44,350 bases of DNA from positions 1-44,350 of IMG/VR virus record IMGVR_UViG_3300009506_000062, one strand, 5' to 3'. Below, one piece after another: positions 1 to 7,817 of this stretch. A program made the translations under genes and the position numbers. This stretch comes from a virus. Below the pieces are notes generated by a model. The model was given only the letters and a program-made list of their open reading frames with translations, was not told the DNA's origin and ran no database searches. Position 1 is the first letter of the stretch. Every line of letters starts with the position of its first letter.

Positions 1-255
1 GACAGCCTCCATCGGATAGATGTCAAACGTGTAAAGCGGGCGGTTGCGATCGAGCTCGTGGAAAAACATCGTCAGCCCGCCGGCAAACGTACCGAACTCC
101 ACGATGACCTGCGGCTGCAGGCAGGCAATCTCGCGCTCCATAATCAGAAGCGAGTCCTCCTCATGGCTCATTTTGGTCTCAGCGTACCGGCCTTCCTGAA
201 TCCGGCTCTTTATCCAGAATCTCATTTTTGCGTAGTCCTTGTGGTATTCGTCCAA
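1..255 (-). CDS. Class I SAM-dependent methyltransferase, partial (runs off the left edge)
   Basis: Reading the minus strand from 255 to the window edge gives an open frame of 85 codons containing VIVEFGTFAGGLTMFF and LYTFDIYP. The first is a glycine-rich SAM-binding loop after a beta strand, the second a typical strand-2 region of class I methyltransferases of the Methyltransf_24 / CmcI type, often found in glycan gene clusters. The start is uncertain: TTG at 255 has GGAG seven bases upstream, and ATG at 225 has AAGGA about ten bases upstream. An in-frame stop at 298-300 sets the limit. It follows the glycosyltransferase gene after a 64-base gap and is probably co-transcribed with it. The substrate is unknown; a sugar on a modified virion protein is an inference from position. 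The C-terminus lies outside the window. Confidence 0.72.
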   Translation of the reverse strand, partial: MDEYHKDYAKMRFWIKSRIQEGRYAETKMSHEEDSLLIMEREIACLQPQVIVEFGTFAGGLTMFFHELDRNRPLYTFDIYPMEAV

Positions 256-319
256 GCCAGTGCTCCGCCCGGAGCGTATTTCGTAATACCCCGCATCCTA
301 AAACGGAGAACCGGTCTTG

Positions 320-1582
320 TCATTTCCACACCTCCGTCTCCGCCATGACGGGCGCGTACTCGTACCGGTATAGGTAATCCCAGTTATAATGCTGGCGCAT
401 GAACGTTTTTGACATTAGCGATTCGTTCTGCTGAAGCCTGCCGAGCAGAATAAACGCAATATCGTGATAATATTTTTCCTCGTTATCAATGTTGTGCTGC
501 CGCAGGTGGGATCCGAAATCGTGATACACGCCGCAGTTGCCGCCGACCTCGCGCATCATGTCGAGCGACTTGTTAAGCACCGGCATGACACCCGAAAGCC
601 CTGCTTCCGGCAGCACCAGGCCGAAGCTCTCCTCGCGGGTCGGAAAAATGAATACGTTCGACAGCAGCATCAATTCGCGCAGCATGCGCCTCGGAATGCC
701 GACATCGAACTTGGGGCTCTGAAAATCGGACGTAAAGATAAGCTCGGTCCCCGGGTCGACATCGTTCTGCAGCGCGATAGTCTTATACTGGTTGACCGAT
801 TCTTTCTGCTGCCGCCCGGTGGCCCACTGTGCGGCGATCACCAGGCAGATTTTGCGGCCCAGCTTTTTCATGTTCGAAAAGATCAGGATCACCTCCCGCA
901 CCCGCTTGGCAGAAAGCCGGTCTACTGAAGCCGGATATACCTGCACAACATCGGCCTGCATCACGGCTGAATATTGCTTGATGAACGCGCAGGTGTCCTC
1001 TGAAAAATCAAACCATGTCCGGGGATCTTTGATATGATGAATCGCCCGTACATCATCGATAACGCCCCGGTACTGCTCTGCCACGAACAGCCGCTCGGTT
1101 TTATTCGGGAACACCAGCTTGTGGTTCGAGCCAAACAGGCGGATGTTCCACCAGTCCTTTAGACCGGTCGGCACACTGTGAATCCAGTGCAGCCATTTCG
1201 GTTTTAGCCCCTGGGAACCTTCGCGCACCCCGACGCAGTACGGCAGGTTCCAGCCGGTAAACACGATGTCGTGAGTGAACACAACATCCATGTCAGCCAT
1301 TTCGTTTTTAACCATGTCCTTGGTCTGCTGGACCGTCTTGCGATGCTCCTCTGTAATCTGGGCCTGAGACGTATAGTCTTTAAGGTGGGCAAACGGAACC
1401 GACTTATGAATGTTGACGGCGTCGTGGAACGGAAACTTCGGGTTGAACTGCGTGCACACGAAAAGGTGCACCTCATGGCCGTACTCCACCAGCATGCGAG
1501 CCTGGTCGCTGACAATGCCGGTCAGCGAGTATCCGGGGTTAAAATCCTGAAAGGTTGTAAGAATTGCGACTTTCTGCTTCAT
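320..1582 (-). CDS. GT4-type (GT-B fold) glycosyltransferase
   Basis: The 420-residue product has the layout of a retaining GT4 glycosyltransferase: an N-terminal Rossmann region starting KVAILTTF and a C-terminal nucleotide-sugar half with the E-x7-E motif at E318 and E326 (context REESFGLVLPEAG), followed by the usual G-x-P-V segment. Such enzymes move a sugar from a nucleotide sugar to a glycan, lipid or protein. The length is normal for the family. No signal peptide or membrane helix is seen, so it should act in the cytoplasm. ATG at 1582 has AAGGAGG nine bases upstream. It has its own sigma70-like promoter (1621-1649) and is followed by a methyltransferase. It lies just after two Ser/Thr-rich adhesin genes, which makes O-glycosylation of those proteins an attractive inference. 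Donor and acceptor cannot be read from sequence. Confidence 0.88.
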   Translation of the reverse strand: MKQKVAILTTFQDFNPGYSLTGIVSDQARMLVEYGHEVHLFVCTQFNPKFPFHDAVNIHKSVPFAHLKDYTSQAQITEEHRKTVQQTKDMVKNEMADMDVVFTHDIVFTGWNLPYCVGVREGSQGLKPKWLHWIHSVPTGLKDWWNIRLFGSNHKLVFPNKTERLFVAEQYRGVIDDVRAIHHIKDPRTWFDFSEDTCAFIKQYSAVMQADVVQVYPASVDRLSAKRVREVILIFSNMKKLGRKICLVIAAQWATGRQQKESVNQYKTIALQNDVDPGTELIFTSDFQSPKFDVGIPRRMLRELMLLSNVFIFPTREESFGLVLPEAGLSGVMPVLNKSLDMMREVGGNCGVYHDFGSHLRQHNIDNEEKYYHDIAFILLGRLQQNESLMSKTFMRQHYNWDYLYRYEYAPVMAETEVWK

Positions 1583-1620
1583 TTGGGATCCTCCTTGGGT
1601 TGGATTGCGGTGCTTTTTTG

Positions 1621-1649
1621 CTTATATATCCGAACACTCGGACGTTCAA
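1621..1649 (-). promoter_or_regulatory. Sigma70-like promoter for the glycosyltransferase
   Basis: On the minus strand, TTGAAC (-35, positions 1649-1644) is followed after exactly 17 bases by TATAAG (-10, 1626-1621), matching the consensus at 4/6 and 5/6. The spacer holds the inverted repeat TCCGA-GTGT-TCGGA, a possible operator. The predicted start is near 1613, about 30 bases before the ATG at 1582. No other gene intervenes, so the glycosyltransferase and methyltransferase could be expressed independently of the late operon. Confidence 0.6.
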
Positions 1650-1655
1650 TCACAA

Positions 1656-1967
1656 TTAGAGGTCTCTTATCTGAAGATAGACGTCCACCTCCCAGGTATT
1701 ACCCCCGTCGGTTACGATCTTAAACGTAATCTTGTAAGGCGACTCGGCTTCGATAGTCGTGTCCTTCTTGACCCGCACCTTGACCTTGGTGGTATCGTCA
1801 ACAGCGATACCCGCAGCGTCTATAATATCGGCCGCGTTGCTGCCATTTACGTCCACCGCTGTCACCGAGCAGCTGCCGATCACAATGCTTTCCTCGCCGC
1901 TGATAACGTTGGTGATTCCGCCCCGAATCCAGAAAGTTTCCCCGGGCTGCTTGACTAAAGTGTGCAT
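1656..1967 (-). CDS. Small beta-rich protein, hypothetical virion accessory
   Basis: A 103-residue acidic protein with alternating hydrophobic residues typical of beta strands and no Cys pair, signal peptide or membrane helix. It contains SGEESIVIGSCSVTAVDVNG near the N-terminus and ends in TWEVDVYLQIRDL. The start overlaps the stop of the Ser/Thr-rich gene upstream, so it is translationally coupled to it and is the last gene of that transcript before the glycosyltransferase promoter. The position suggests a small fibre-associated or chaperone-like protein. I do not recognise the family. Confidence 0.65.
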   Translation of the reverse strand: MHTLVKQPGETFWIRGGITNVISGEESIVIGSCSVTAVDVNGSNAADIIDAAGIAVDDTTKVKVRVKKDTTIEAESPYKITFKIVTDGGNTWEVDVYLQIRDL

Positions 1968-4123
1968 TATAATCCCCTTTCGAAATCTGTTGTTCGATCC
2001 TCGGCTTCGAACGTATCCGTATACGATTCCCGCTCGAATGTATAGGTTTCCATAGCGCCGGCCTCGAATGTGCTGGTGTAGGACTCTCGCTCAAAGGCGC
2101 TGGTATAGGCTTCCCGCTCGAAATCGTAAATAGCTTCGGCGTACGCGAACGGGCTGGTGGTCGTCGTGGAGCTGGAGCTTGTCACCGTGCTCGACGAACT
2201 GGTGGTGCTCGACAGGGTGCTCGTCGTCGACAGCGTGCTTGAAGTGCTCGATGTTGTCGTAAGCGTCGATGTCGTCGAGCCCGTACTGGAAGTCGTCGAG
2301 CTGGTCGATGAAAACGTGCTGCTGGTAGTAGTGCTTGCACTGGTGCTCGTCGTGGTGTGTGTGCTGGTCGTGCTGGTGTGCGTCGAGCTCGTGGTCGATT
2401 CCGTGCTCGATGTCGTCGAGCTTTCCGTACTGCTCGTAGTCGAAGCCGTCGAACTGGTGGTCGTATGAGTGCTGCTCGTTGTCGATTCCGTGCTCGATGT
2501 CGTGCTGGTGCGCGTCGAGCTAGTCGTGCTCAGCGTACTTGATGTCGTCGAACCGGTGCTGGAGGTAGTCGAACTGACGCTGCTGCTCGTGGTCGACAGC
2601 GTACTTGACGTGGTCGTATGGGTTGAGCTGGTACTAGAAGCCGTACTGGAGGTTGTCGAGCTTGAGGTCGTGGTCGAGTGCGTCGTTGCCCCCGGCGCAG
2701 TCGAGGATGTCGTTGACAATGTGCTGCTGGTCGAAGCTGTCGAGCTGGTCGAACTGGTGGTGCTTGCCGTGCTGCTGGTTGTGGTGTGCGTACTGCTCGT
2801 AGTCGAAGCCGTCGAGCTTGTGGTCGAAAAAGTGCTGCTGGTAGTAGTGCTCGCACTGGTGCTTGTAGTAGTGTGCGTCGTTGTTGAACTTACCGTCGAA
2901 CTGGTGGTTGACGTCAGACTGGAAGTCGTCGTCGTGCGCGTCGAGCTGGTAGTCGAAGCTGTCGAGCTGCTGGTAGTCGTCGAGATGGTGCTGGAGGTTG
3001 TCGACGTCGAGCTGGTGGTCGTCACCGGGGCAAAATCGAGCACCACATCTTCGATATACTTGATTGCCCCCGGAGGAGCCGTCGTCGTTGTCGTCAACGT
3101 CGAGCTGGTCGTGCTTGCCGTCGAGCTTGTCGTACTTGCCGTGCTTGACGTCGTGCTGCTCGTGCTCGTGCGCGTGCTACTGGTGGTCGACAGCGTCGAT
3201 GAAGTTGTGCTCGTGTGTGTCGAGCTGGTCGTGGACAACGTACTACTGGTGGTGCTTTGCGTACTGCTGGTCGTCGAAACAGTGCTGGAGGTCGTCGACG
3301 CCGTACTTGATGTAGTCGTATGCGTGCTGCTGGTGGTCGACAGCGTACTTGATGTAGTCGTATGAGAACTGGTCGTCGTGCTCTGCGTGCTGCTGGTCGT
3401 TGACGCCGTTGTCGAACTGATTGTCGAGCTGGTGGTCGAAAAGGTGCTGGTAGTCGTCGAACTAAATGTTGTCGATGCCGTCGAGCTGGTAGAAGTTACC
3501 GTGCTCGAACTGGTCGTGCTGGTATGAGTAGAGCTTGTTGTCGTCGCCGTCGAGCTGGTGGTACTTTCTGTGCTTGAAGTCGTGCTGCTGTGTGTTGAAG
3601 TCGTCGTTGTATGCGTGCTGCTCGTTGTTGACGCGGTGCTGGAGCTTGTCGAACTTGAGGTCGTCGATGTCGTCGTGGTGACAACTTCATCGTACTGAAC
3701 CGTTATATAGACATGATCGGCCCTTACAACTGAAGCCGCCGTGGCGGTTAAGGTTACCGCCGCTAAATTGATAAGCGTCCAGGTACCGAAACTGCCGACC
3801 TGATCGGAACCCGATTGAAGAGACCAAGAAGCTGGAAAGTTTAGCAGGTTATCGAAGCTGTAGTAACTGCTGCCGTCATTATTTGAATAATTGATCTGAA
3901 TATCACCTTTGCCATCATCCGAATAGCCATAGATGCTGAAGATGACGCTAGTGATCGTGCCAAGATCAGAAGACTCGTCGAACGTAACCTTGTTGCTGAC
4001 AGAGTTCTTAGTCGAGCATTGTACGTAGCTGCCGTTCTGGGCGTTTATATAGGGCGAAGTTCCAGAACCAGCCCAGTTGCCGCCGTCAGTCCAGCTATTG
4101 GCATGTAGTACAATGCTGCCCAT
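1967..4123 (-). CDS. Ser/Thr-rich mucin-like adhesin or tail-fibre protein (second copy)
   Basis: The 718-residue product has three parts. Residues 1-148 form a beta-sandwich-like head that is clearly paralogous to the head of the next gene upstream (shared ANS-x-NW-GSG-SPYI-AQ pattern). Residues about 149-655 are almost only Ser and Thr, arranged in the heptad TTSSTx[ST] with one variable position, interrupted by a short non-repeat segment (APPGAIKYIEDVVLDFAP) and by an APGATTHSTTTSSS spacer. The last about 60 residues repeat the motif FERExYTxxFE. No signal peptide is seen, so it is probably assembled on the virion. The ATG is in a TAATG overlap with the preceding stop. Such tracts are extended and commonly O-glycosylated in other proteins; glycosylation here is inferred. 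A receptor-binding role is likely but unproven. Confidence 0.8.
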   Translation of the reverse strand: MGSIVLHANSWTDGGNWAGSGTSPYINAQNGSYVQCSTKNSVSNKVTFDESSDLGTITSVIFSIYGYSDDGKGDIQINYSNNDGSSYYSFDNLLNFPASWSLQSGSDQVGSFGTWTLINLAAVTLTATAASVVRADHVYITVQYDEVVTTTTSTTSSSTSSSTASTTSSTHTTTTSTHSSTTSSTESTTSSTATTTSSTHTSTTSSSTVTSTSSTASTTFSSTTTSTFSTTSSTISSTTASTTSSTQSTTTSSHTTTSSTLSTTSSTHTTTSSTASTTSSTVSTTSSTQSTTSSTLSTTSSTHTSTTSSTLSTTSSTRTSTSSTTSSTASTTSSTASTTSSTLTTTTTAPPGAIKYIEDVVLDFAPVTTTSSTSTTSSTISTTTSSSTASTTSSTRTTTTSSLTSTTSSTVSSTTTHTTTSTSASTTTSSTFSTTSSTASTTSSTHTTTSSTASTTSSTSSTASTSSTLSTTSSTAPGATTHSTTTSSSTTSSTASSTSSTHTTTSSTLSTTSSSVSSTTSSTGSTTSSTLSTTSSTRTSTTSSTESTTSSTHTTTSSTASTTSSTESSTTSSTESTTSSTHTSTTSTHTTTSTSASTTTSSTFSSTSSTTSSTGSTTSTLTTTSSTSSTLSTTSTLSSTTSSSSTVTSSSSTTTTSPFAYAEAIYDFEREAYTSAFERESYTSTFEAGAMETYTFERESYTDTFEAEDRTTDFERGL
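2155..3680 (-). repeat. Ser/Thr heptad repeat tract (21-bp coding repeat) in the second adhesin
   Basis: This is an in-frame degenerate repeat, mostly of a 21-base unit encoding TTSSTx[ST]. Thr is written with ACG, ACC, ACT and ACA and Ser with TCG, AGC, AGT and TCA side by side, so the protein pattern is far better conserved than the DNA. The position x is Ala, His, Glu, Leu, Val, Phe, Gln, Arg or Gly. The tract is broken at about 3020-3075 by a short unrelated segment. Confidence 0.9.
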
Positions 4124-7074
4124 TATTCTTCAATCCTTACTTGGACATATCCGAGACTGTAAAACGATCCCGTGTAATCCTCAAACGATGCCGCCAGGCA
4201 ATCTTCTTCGGTTGCCCCCTGTCGGTACTTAATAGTCGGTGTATTCCCCGAGCGATATTTATTGACTGTAATACGGGCATGGTTTCCGACTCCCAAGTTC
4301 CATACCGGGGACACCATGTATTCCTCTGTCTCAAGCTCTAAGCGTTCAAGATCACCGCTGCCGGTCACCGCTCCCGTACCGGTCCATGTAGCAAAATCTT
4401 CAGCCGCATCTTCATCGATGTCGGTATCGTGACCCCAACAGACCGTCTGCTGCGGAACCGTTACAGATGTTGTCGTGGTACTCTGCGTGGTGCTGGTTGT
4501 CGAGGCTGTACTGCTACTGGTACTTGCCGTCGAGCTTGTCGTACTGGACGTGCTCGTGTGCGTGCTGCTGGTGGTCGACTCGGTAGATGATGTCGTCGAC
4601 AGTGTGCTGCTCGTTGTCGAGAACGTCGATGATGTCGTGCTGCTGCTGCTCGTTGTACTGGTGTGCGTCGAACTGGTAGTCGACAGCGTGCTGCTTGTGC
4701 TGGTATGCGTAGAACTGGTCGTGCTCAGCGTGCTCGACGTGCTTGTATGAGTGGAGCTTGTGGTCGACAGCGTTGACGAAGTCGTTGAGAATGTTGATGA
4801 AGTCGTGCTGGTGTGCGTCGAACTTGTGGTCGACAGCGTCGATGAAGTTGTGCTCGTGTGCGTCGAGCTGGTGGTCGAAGCCGTAGAGCTGGTGGTCGTA
4901 TGGGTAGAACTGGTCGTGCTGCTCGTAGTCGTATGGGTGCTGCTCGTCGTTGATAGCGTCGAGCTTGTCGTCGTATGAGTGCTTGAAGTCGTCGACTCAG
5001 TACTGGACGTTGTACTGGTGTGCGTTGAACTGGTGGTGCTTGCCGTGCTGCTCGTAGTCGTATGGGTCGAGCTAGTCGTTGAAGCCGTCGAGCTGGTCGT
5101 GCTCAGCGTGCTCGATGTGGTAGACGCGGTGCTCGATGTCGTTGAACTTGAGGTCGTTGTCGAATGTGTCGTCGCCCCCGGAGCGGTCGTCGAAGTCGTC
5201 GACAGCGTGCTGGAGGTTGATTCTGTAGAAGTGGTCGTATGCGTCGAGCTGGTGGTGCTCAGCGTGCTTGATGTCGTCGTATGCGTCGAACTGGTGGTAG
5301 AAGCCGTGCTGCTGGTCGTTGAAGCCGTTGTACTTGTGCTCGTGTGCGTAGAGCTTGTCGTACTCGCCGTGCTGCTGGTACTCGTATGCGTGCTGCTGGT
5401 CGTTGACACGGTGCTACTGGTACTGGTATGCGTCGAGCTGGTCGTTGAAGCCGTCGAGCTGGTGCTGCTTGTGCTGGTATGAGTCGAGGTTGTTGTCGTA
5501 TGCGTGCTGGTCGTACTGGTATGGGTCGAGCTGGTGGTTGAAGCCGTCGAGCTGGTGGTGCTTGTGCTGGTATGAGTCGAGGTTGTTGTCGTATGCGTGC
5601 TGGTCGTACTGGTATGGGTCGAGCTGGTAGTGGAAGCTGTAGAGCTAGTGCTGCTTGTGCTCGTATGCGTACTGCTGGTGGTGCTTGCCGTAGAACTGGT
5701 AGTAGAAGCTGTAGAGCTGGTAGTGCTTGTACTCTCTGTCGAGCTGGTAGTAGAAGCTGTAGAGCTGGTAGTGCTTGATGTCGTCGTCGTGGAAGTTGTG
5801 GTACCTGAGTCTTCCGGAATCCAGCCACTTGTAGAGAGCTGGACATTATCGAAATAAGACTTTAAATCCGATGCAGCAGTTTTGCCTTTGCGTAAATAAA
5901 TAAACTGGGCATTTCCAGCAGTGGTGGTTCCTGTTACAAGAGTTGTGCCGTTTAATTTTATTTCGCACGTGCCGCCGGATACATAATGAAAATCAAGGCG
6001 ATACAGGTTCCCGACAGTGAACATGATGTCATCGCCATAAACATCACCACCACTATTTTCGATCACCCCCCGGAACCACATGTCACCCGACTCGTCTTTT
6101 TCAACCCAGACTTGCAATGCGGCGGCGCCGTCTGCTCCGATATGGACGTAATAATCAGGTGATGAGGCTACCTGTCCGGTCATATCTATCGGAACGACAT
6201 CGACCCTTGCATATAATTCCGCATAGGTGGAATCAAAATTATTCTGGATTATAACGCCACTGGTGCCACCCGATAATTCAACGCATCGACTACCCCAATA
6301 GGGAAGCGACAGACCCGTTTCGGTTCTAACATCAGCAACGGATTTATCTTCATTAATTGTACCGCCGCCGCTATTTGTTTGTGCCCAGTCGCTACCGATA
6401 CCGCTTGCAGTTTCATCAAAACCGGTTGCTTCAAACTGCTCGTTGAAGATCAATTCTCCTGGAGGAGCAGTTACGGTGGTGGTCGTTGTCGAAGCCGTCG
6501 AACTGGTAGTCGAAGCTGTAGAGCTGGTCGTCGTACTGGTATGGGTCGAACTGGTAGTGGAAGCTGTAGAGCTGGTGCTGCTTGATGTCGATGTCGTGCT
6601 GGTAGTTGAGGTTACTACAGAATATTCGACATCGAGATAACAGCGATCAACGTTGACGGTCGACGCCGAAGTCTGCGTCATGCGAGCGGCGGCATCGTTT
6701 ATCTTCGCCCACGTATCGAATGTGCCGTCGCCGCCGCTTGCGACTGACCCTCTGTTAGAACCTTGCCGGGTTTCGTAGCCCGTAAGAAAATTCAGCTCTG
6801 TATTGGTTACAGGCCATGAGCTGCCGTTATTGTTTGACAACTCGATATTGATGTCGCCCTTGCCGTCGGTCGACAGCGCCCTGATGTAAAAATAGACGGC
6901 ACCGATAGTACCGAGATCGGCCGATTCCTGAAATGTGAAAGTAGCGCTGACTTGGTTCTTAGAAGAGTTTGCTACGTAGCTGCTGTCCTGCGCATCGATA
7001 TACGGAGATGAACCGCTTCCGGTCCAGTTAGCGTTGGTAGGAGAGCTGTTAGCGTTTAAGATTACGTTTGACAC
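4123..7074 (-). CDS. Ser/Thr-rich mucin-like adhesin or tail-fibre protein (first copy)
   Basis: The 983-residue product starts with a GTG at 7074 (GAGGG seven bases upstream) that overlaps the YkgJ-like gene by 13 bases. Order of parts: a beta-sandwich head (residues 1-152) paralogous to that of the next gene; a short Ser/Thr linker; a concanavalin/LamG-like domain (about 205-420, beginning GELIFNEQFEATGFDE, with a typical DNVQLS end); a long Ser/Thr heptad tract (about 425-870); and a C-terminal beta domain with two Cys that ends YVQVRIEE. This looks like a modular adhesin with domains spaced on stiff, possibly glycosylated stalks. There is no signal peptide. The lectin-like domain may bind host surface glycans; that role is inferred. 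Confidence 0.8.
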   Translation of the reverse strand: MSNVILNANSSPTNANWTGSGSSPYIDAQDSSYVANSSKNQVSATFTFQESADLGTIGAVYFYIRALSTDGKGDINIELSNNNGSSWPVTNTELNFLTGYETRQGSNRGSVASGGDGTFDTWAKINDAAARMTQTSASTVNVDRCYLDVEYSVVTSTTSTTSTSSSTSSTASTTSSTHTSTTTSSTASTTSSTASTTTTTVTAPPGELIFNEQFEATGFDETASGIGSDWAQTNSGGGTINEDKSVADVRTETGLSLPYWGSRCVELSGGTSGVIIQNNFDSTYAELYARVDVVPIDMTGQVASSPDYYVHIGADGAAALQVWVEKDESGDMWFRGVIENSGGDVYGDDIMFTVGNLYRLDFHYVSGGTCEIKLNGTTLVTGTTTAGNAQFIYLRKGKTAASDLKSYFDNVQLSTSGWIPEDSGTTTSTTTTSSTTSSTASTTSSTESTSTTSSTASTTSSTASTTSSTHTSTSSTSSTASTTSSTHTSTTSTHTTTTSTHTSTSTTSSTASTTSSTHTSTTSTHTTTTSTHTSTSSTSSTASTTSSTHTSTSSTVSTTSSTHTSTSSTASTTSSTHTSTSTTASTTSSTASTTSSTHTTTSSTLSTTSSTHTTTSTESTSSTLSTTSTTAPGATTHSTTTSSSTTSSTASTTSSTLSTTSSTASTTSSTHTTTSSTASTTSSTHTSTTSSTESTTSSTHTTTSSTLSTTSSTHTTTSSTTSSTHTTTSSTASTTSSTHTSTTSSTLSTTSSTHTSTTSSTFSTTSSTLSTTSSTHTSTSSTLSTTSSTHTSTSSTLSTTSSTHTSTTSSSSTTSSTFSTTSSTLSTTSSTESTTSSTHTSTSSTTSSTASTSSSTASTTSTTQSTTTTSVTVPQQTVCWGHDTDIDEDAAEDFATWTGTGAVTGSGDLERLELETEEYMVSPVWNLGVGNHARITVNKYRSGNTPTIKYRQGATEEDCLAASFEDYTGSFYSLGYVQVRIEE
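4465..5800 (-). repeat. Ser/Thr heptad repeat tract in the first adhesin
   Basis: This is the long stalk of the first adhesin, with the same TTSSTx[ST] heptad as in the neighbouring gene. Variable residues are mainly Ala, His, Leu, Glu, Val and Phe. His at x is followed by Thr throughout, while Ala, Leu, Glu, Val and Phe are followed by Ser. A second, shorter tract lies at about 6480-6610. Because codon choice gives GTC/GTG/GTA triplets on the opposite strand, the plus strand also carries long open frames rich in Val, Leu and Glu; these are artefacts. Confidence 0.9.
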
Positions 7075-7493
7075 TCTCGCGCCCTCACAAGAATACCCAT
7101 CACAACATTATAGAATTCTTTAGCAGCCAGGATGTCTTTCGTCTGTTTCTCGATCATCGCATCGATTACAAACTCACTCGGCTTTTCAAATACGGGGCAC
7201 TCGGGGAATTCTCGATACGACAGCGGCGCATCGGCGCAGCCGCCCGGTTTCGTATCGTTGATTGCACAGAGATTGTCGCTCGTAAGAAAGGGGCAATGCC
7301 GGTTCATGTCTTCTTTCTTTTTAAGGCTTTTTTCGAAATAAAAACCACCCTGTCCCTTAATTGGGTAATTATCGATATAAAACACTTCTTTTAAAATATC
7401 CCAGCGCTTCTGCGTACTCCAACGCAGCACGTCCGACCAGCGGATGTCGATTGACCGGGACCGGCAGCAGTTCCCACACTTGATACACTTCAT
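7062..7493 (-). CDS. YkgJ-type Cys-cluster protein (putative zinc/iron-chelating)
   Basis: The protein starts at ATG 7493, which overlaps the preceding stop as ATGA, giving 143 residues. It begins MKCIKCGNCCR and has CPFL, LCAIN, KPGGC and ECPVF motifs further on. This Cys pattern is typical of the YkgJ / UPF0153 zinc- or iron-chelating family. The biochemical role of the family is poorly known; metal or Fe-S cluster binding is expected. It sits between the lysis cassette and the two Ser/Thr-rich adhesins, so it could help mature those proteins or act on the host envelope, but nothing in the sequence decides this. No membrane segment is present. Confidence 0.75.
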   Translation of the reverse strand: MKCIKCGNCCRSRSIDIRWSDVLRWSTQKRWDILKEVFYIDNYPIKGQGGFYFEKSLKKKEDMNRHCPFLTSDNLCAINDTKPGGCADAPLSYREFPECPVFEKPSEFVIDAMIEKQTKDILAAKEFYNVVMGILVRARECQT

Positions 7494-7813
7494 GGCTCTG
7501 GACTCGGCTCCCACCAATAAGTGTTGGTCGGATCAATTGGAGGCTCAGTTCCGATGCTACCCATCCACACCTTATAATTAAACGGAATCTCGGTATCGAT
7601 CCTGTTCGGCATACTGAAAATATGAATCCGAATATGGTACGGCGTATCCGAAAGTGCGTTGTCGATAAAATTTTCAATAACGACTTCGGCCTGCGCGATT
7701 GTTACGTTCTGGTTAGGAAGCTGCCCGCCGTCAAAATACTTTGTAAGCTGCGCTTTAACCACCCCTTGATAACCAATATTGTGCTGTTCAAGAACAGGAT
7801 CCCAGATTATCAT
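7490..7813 (-). CDS. Hypothetical protein
   Basis: A 107-residue protein without Cys, membrane helix or signal peptide. It has a central amphipathic helix (QAEVVIENFIDNALSDTPY) and a beta-rich, aromatic C-terminus ending in a Pro-rich tail (WWEPSPEP). It lies between the holin-like gene and the YkgJ-like gene and overlaps the latter by ATGA, so it belongs to the same transcript. I do not recognise the family. Confidence 0.65.
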   Translation of the reverse strand: MIIWDPVLEQHNIGYQGVVKAQLTKYFDGGQLPNQNVTIAQAEVVIENFIDNALSDTPYHIRIHIFSMPNRIDTEIPFNYKVWMGSIGTEPPIDPTNTYWWEPSPEP

Positions 7814-7817
7814 CGCA

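Noticed and set aside
2157-3365. Long plus-strand open frames rich in Val, Leu and Glu opposite the Ser/Thr tracts (also 4475-5857, 15462-15827)
   Set aside because: They are the antisense of Thr/Ser codons (ACN and TCG/AGC become GTN, CGA/GCT). Low-complexity products, no ribosome sites, and exact coincidence with the repeat tract show that they are shadows.
2155-5800. Diversity-generating retroelement target (variable residue x)
   Set aside because: No reverse transcriptase, template repeat or adenine-biased variation is seen; variation occurs in every heptad and not in one C-terminal cassette.
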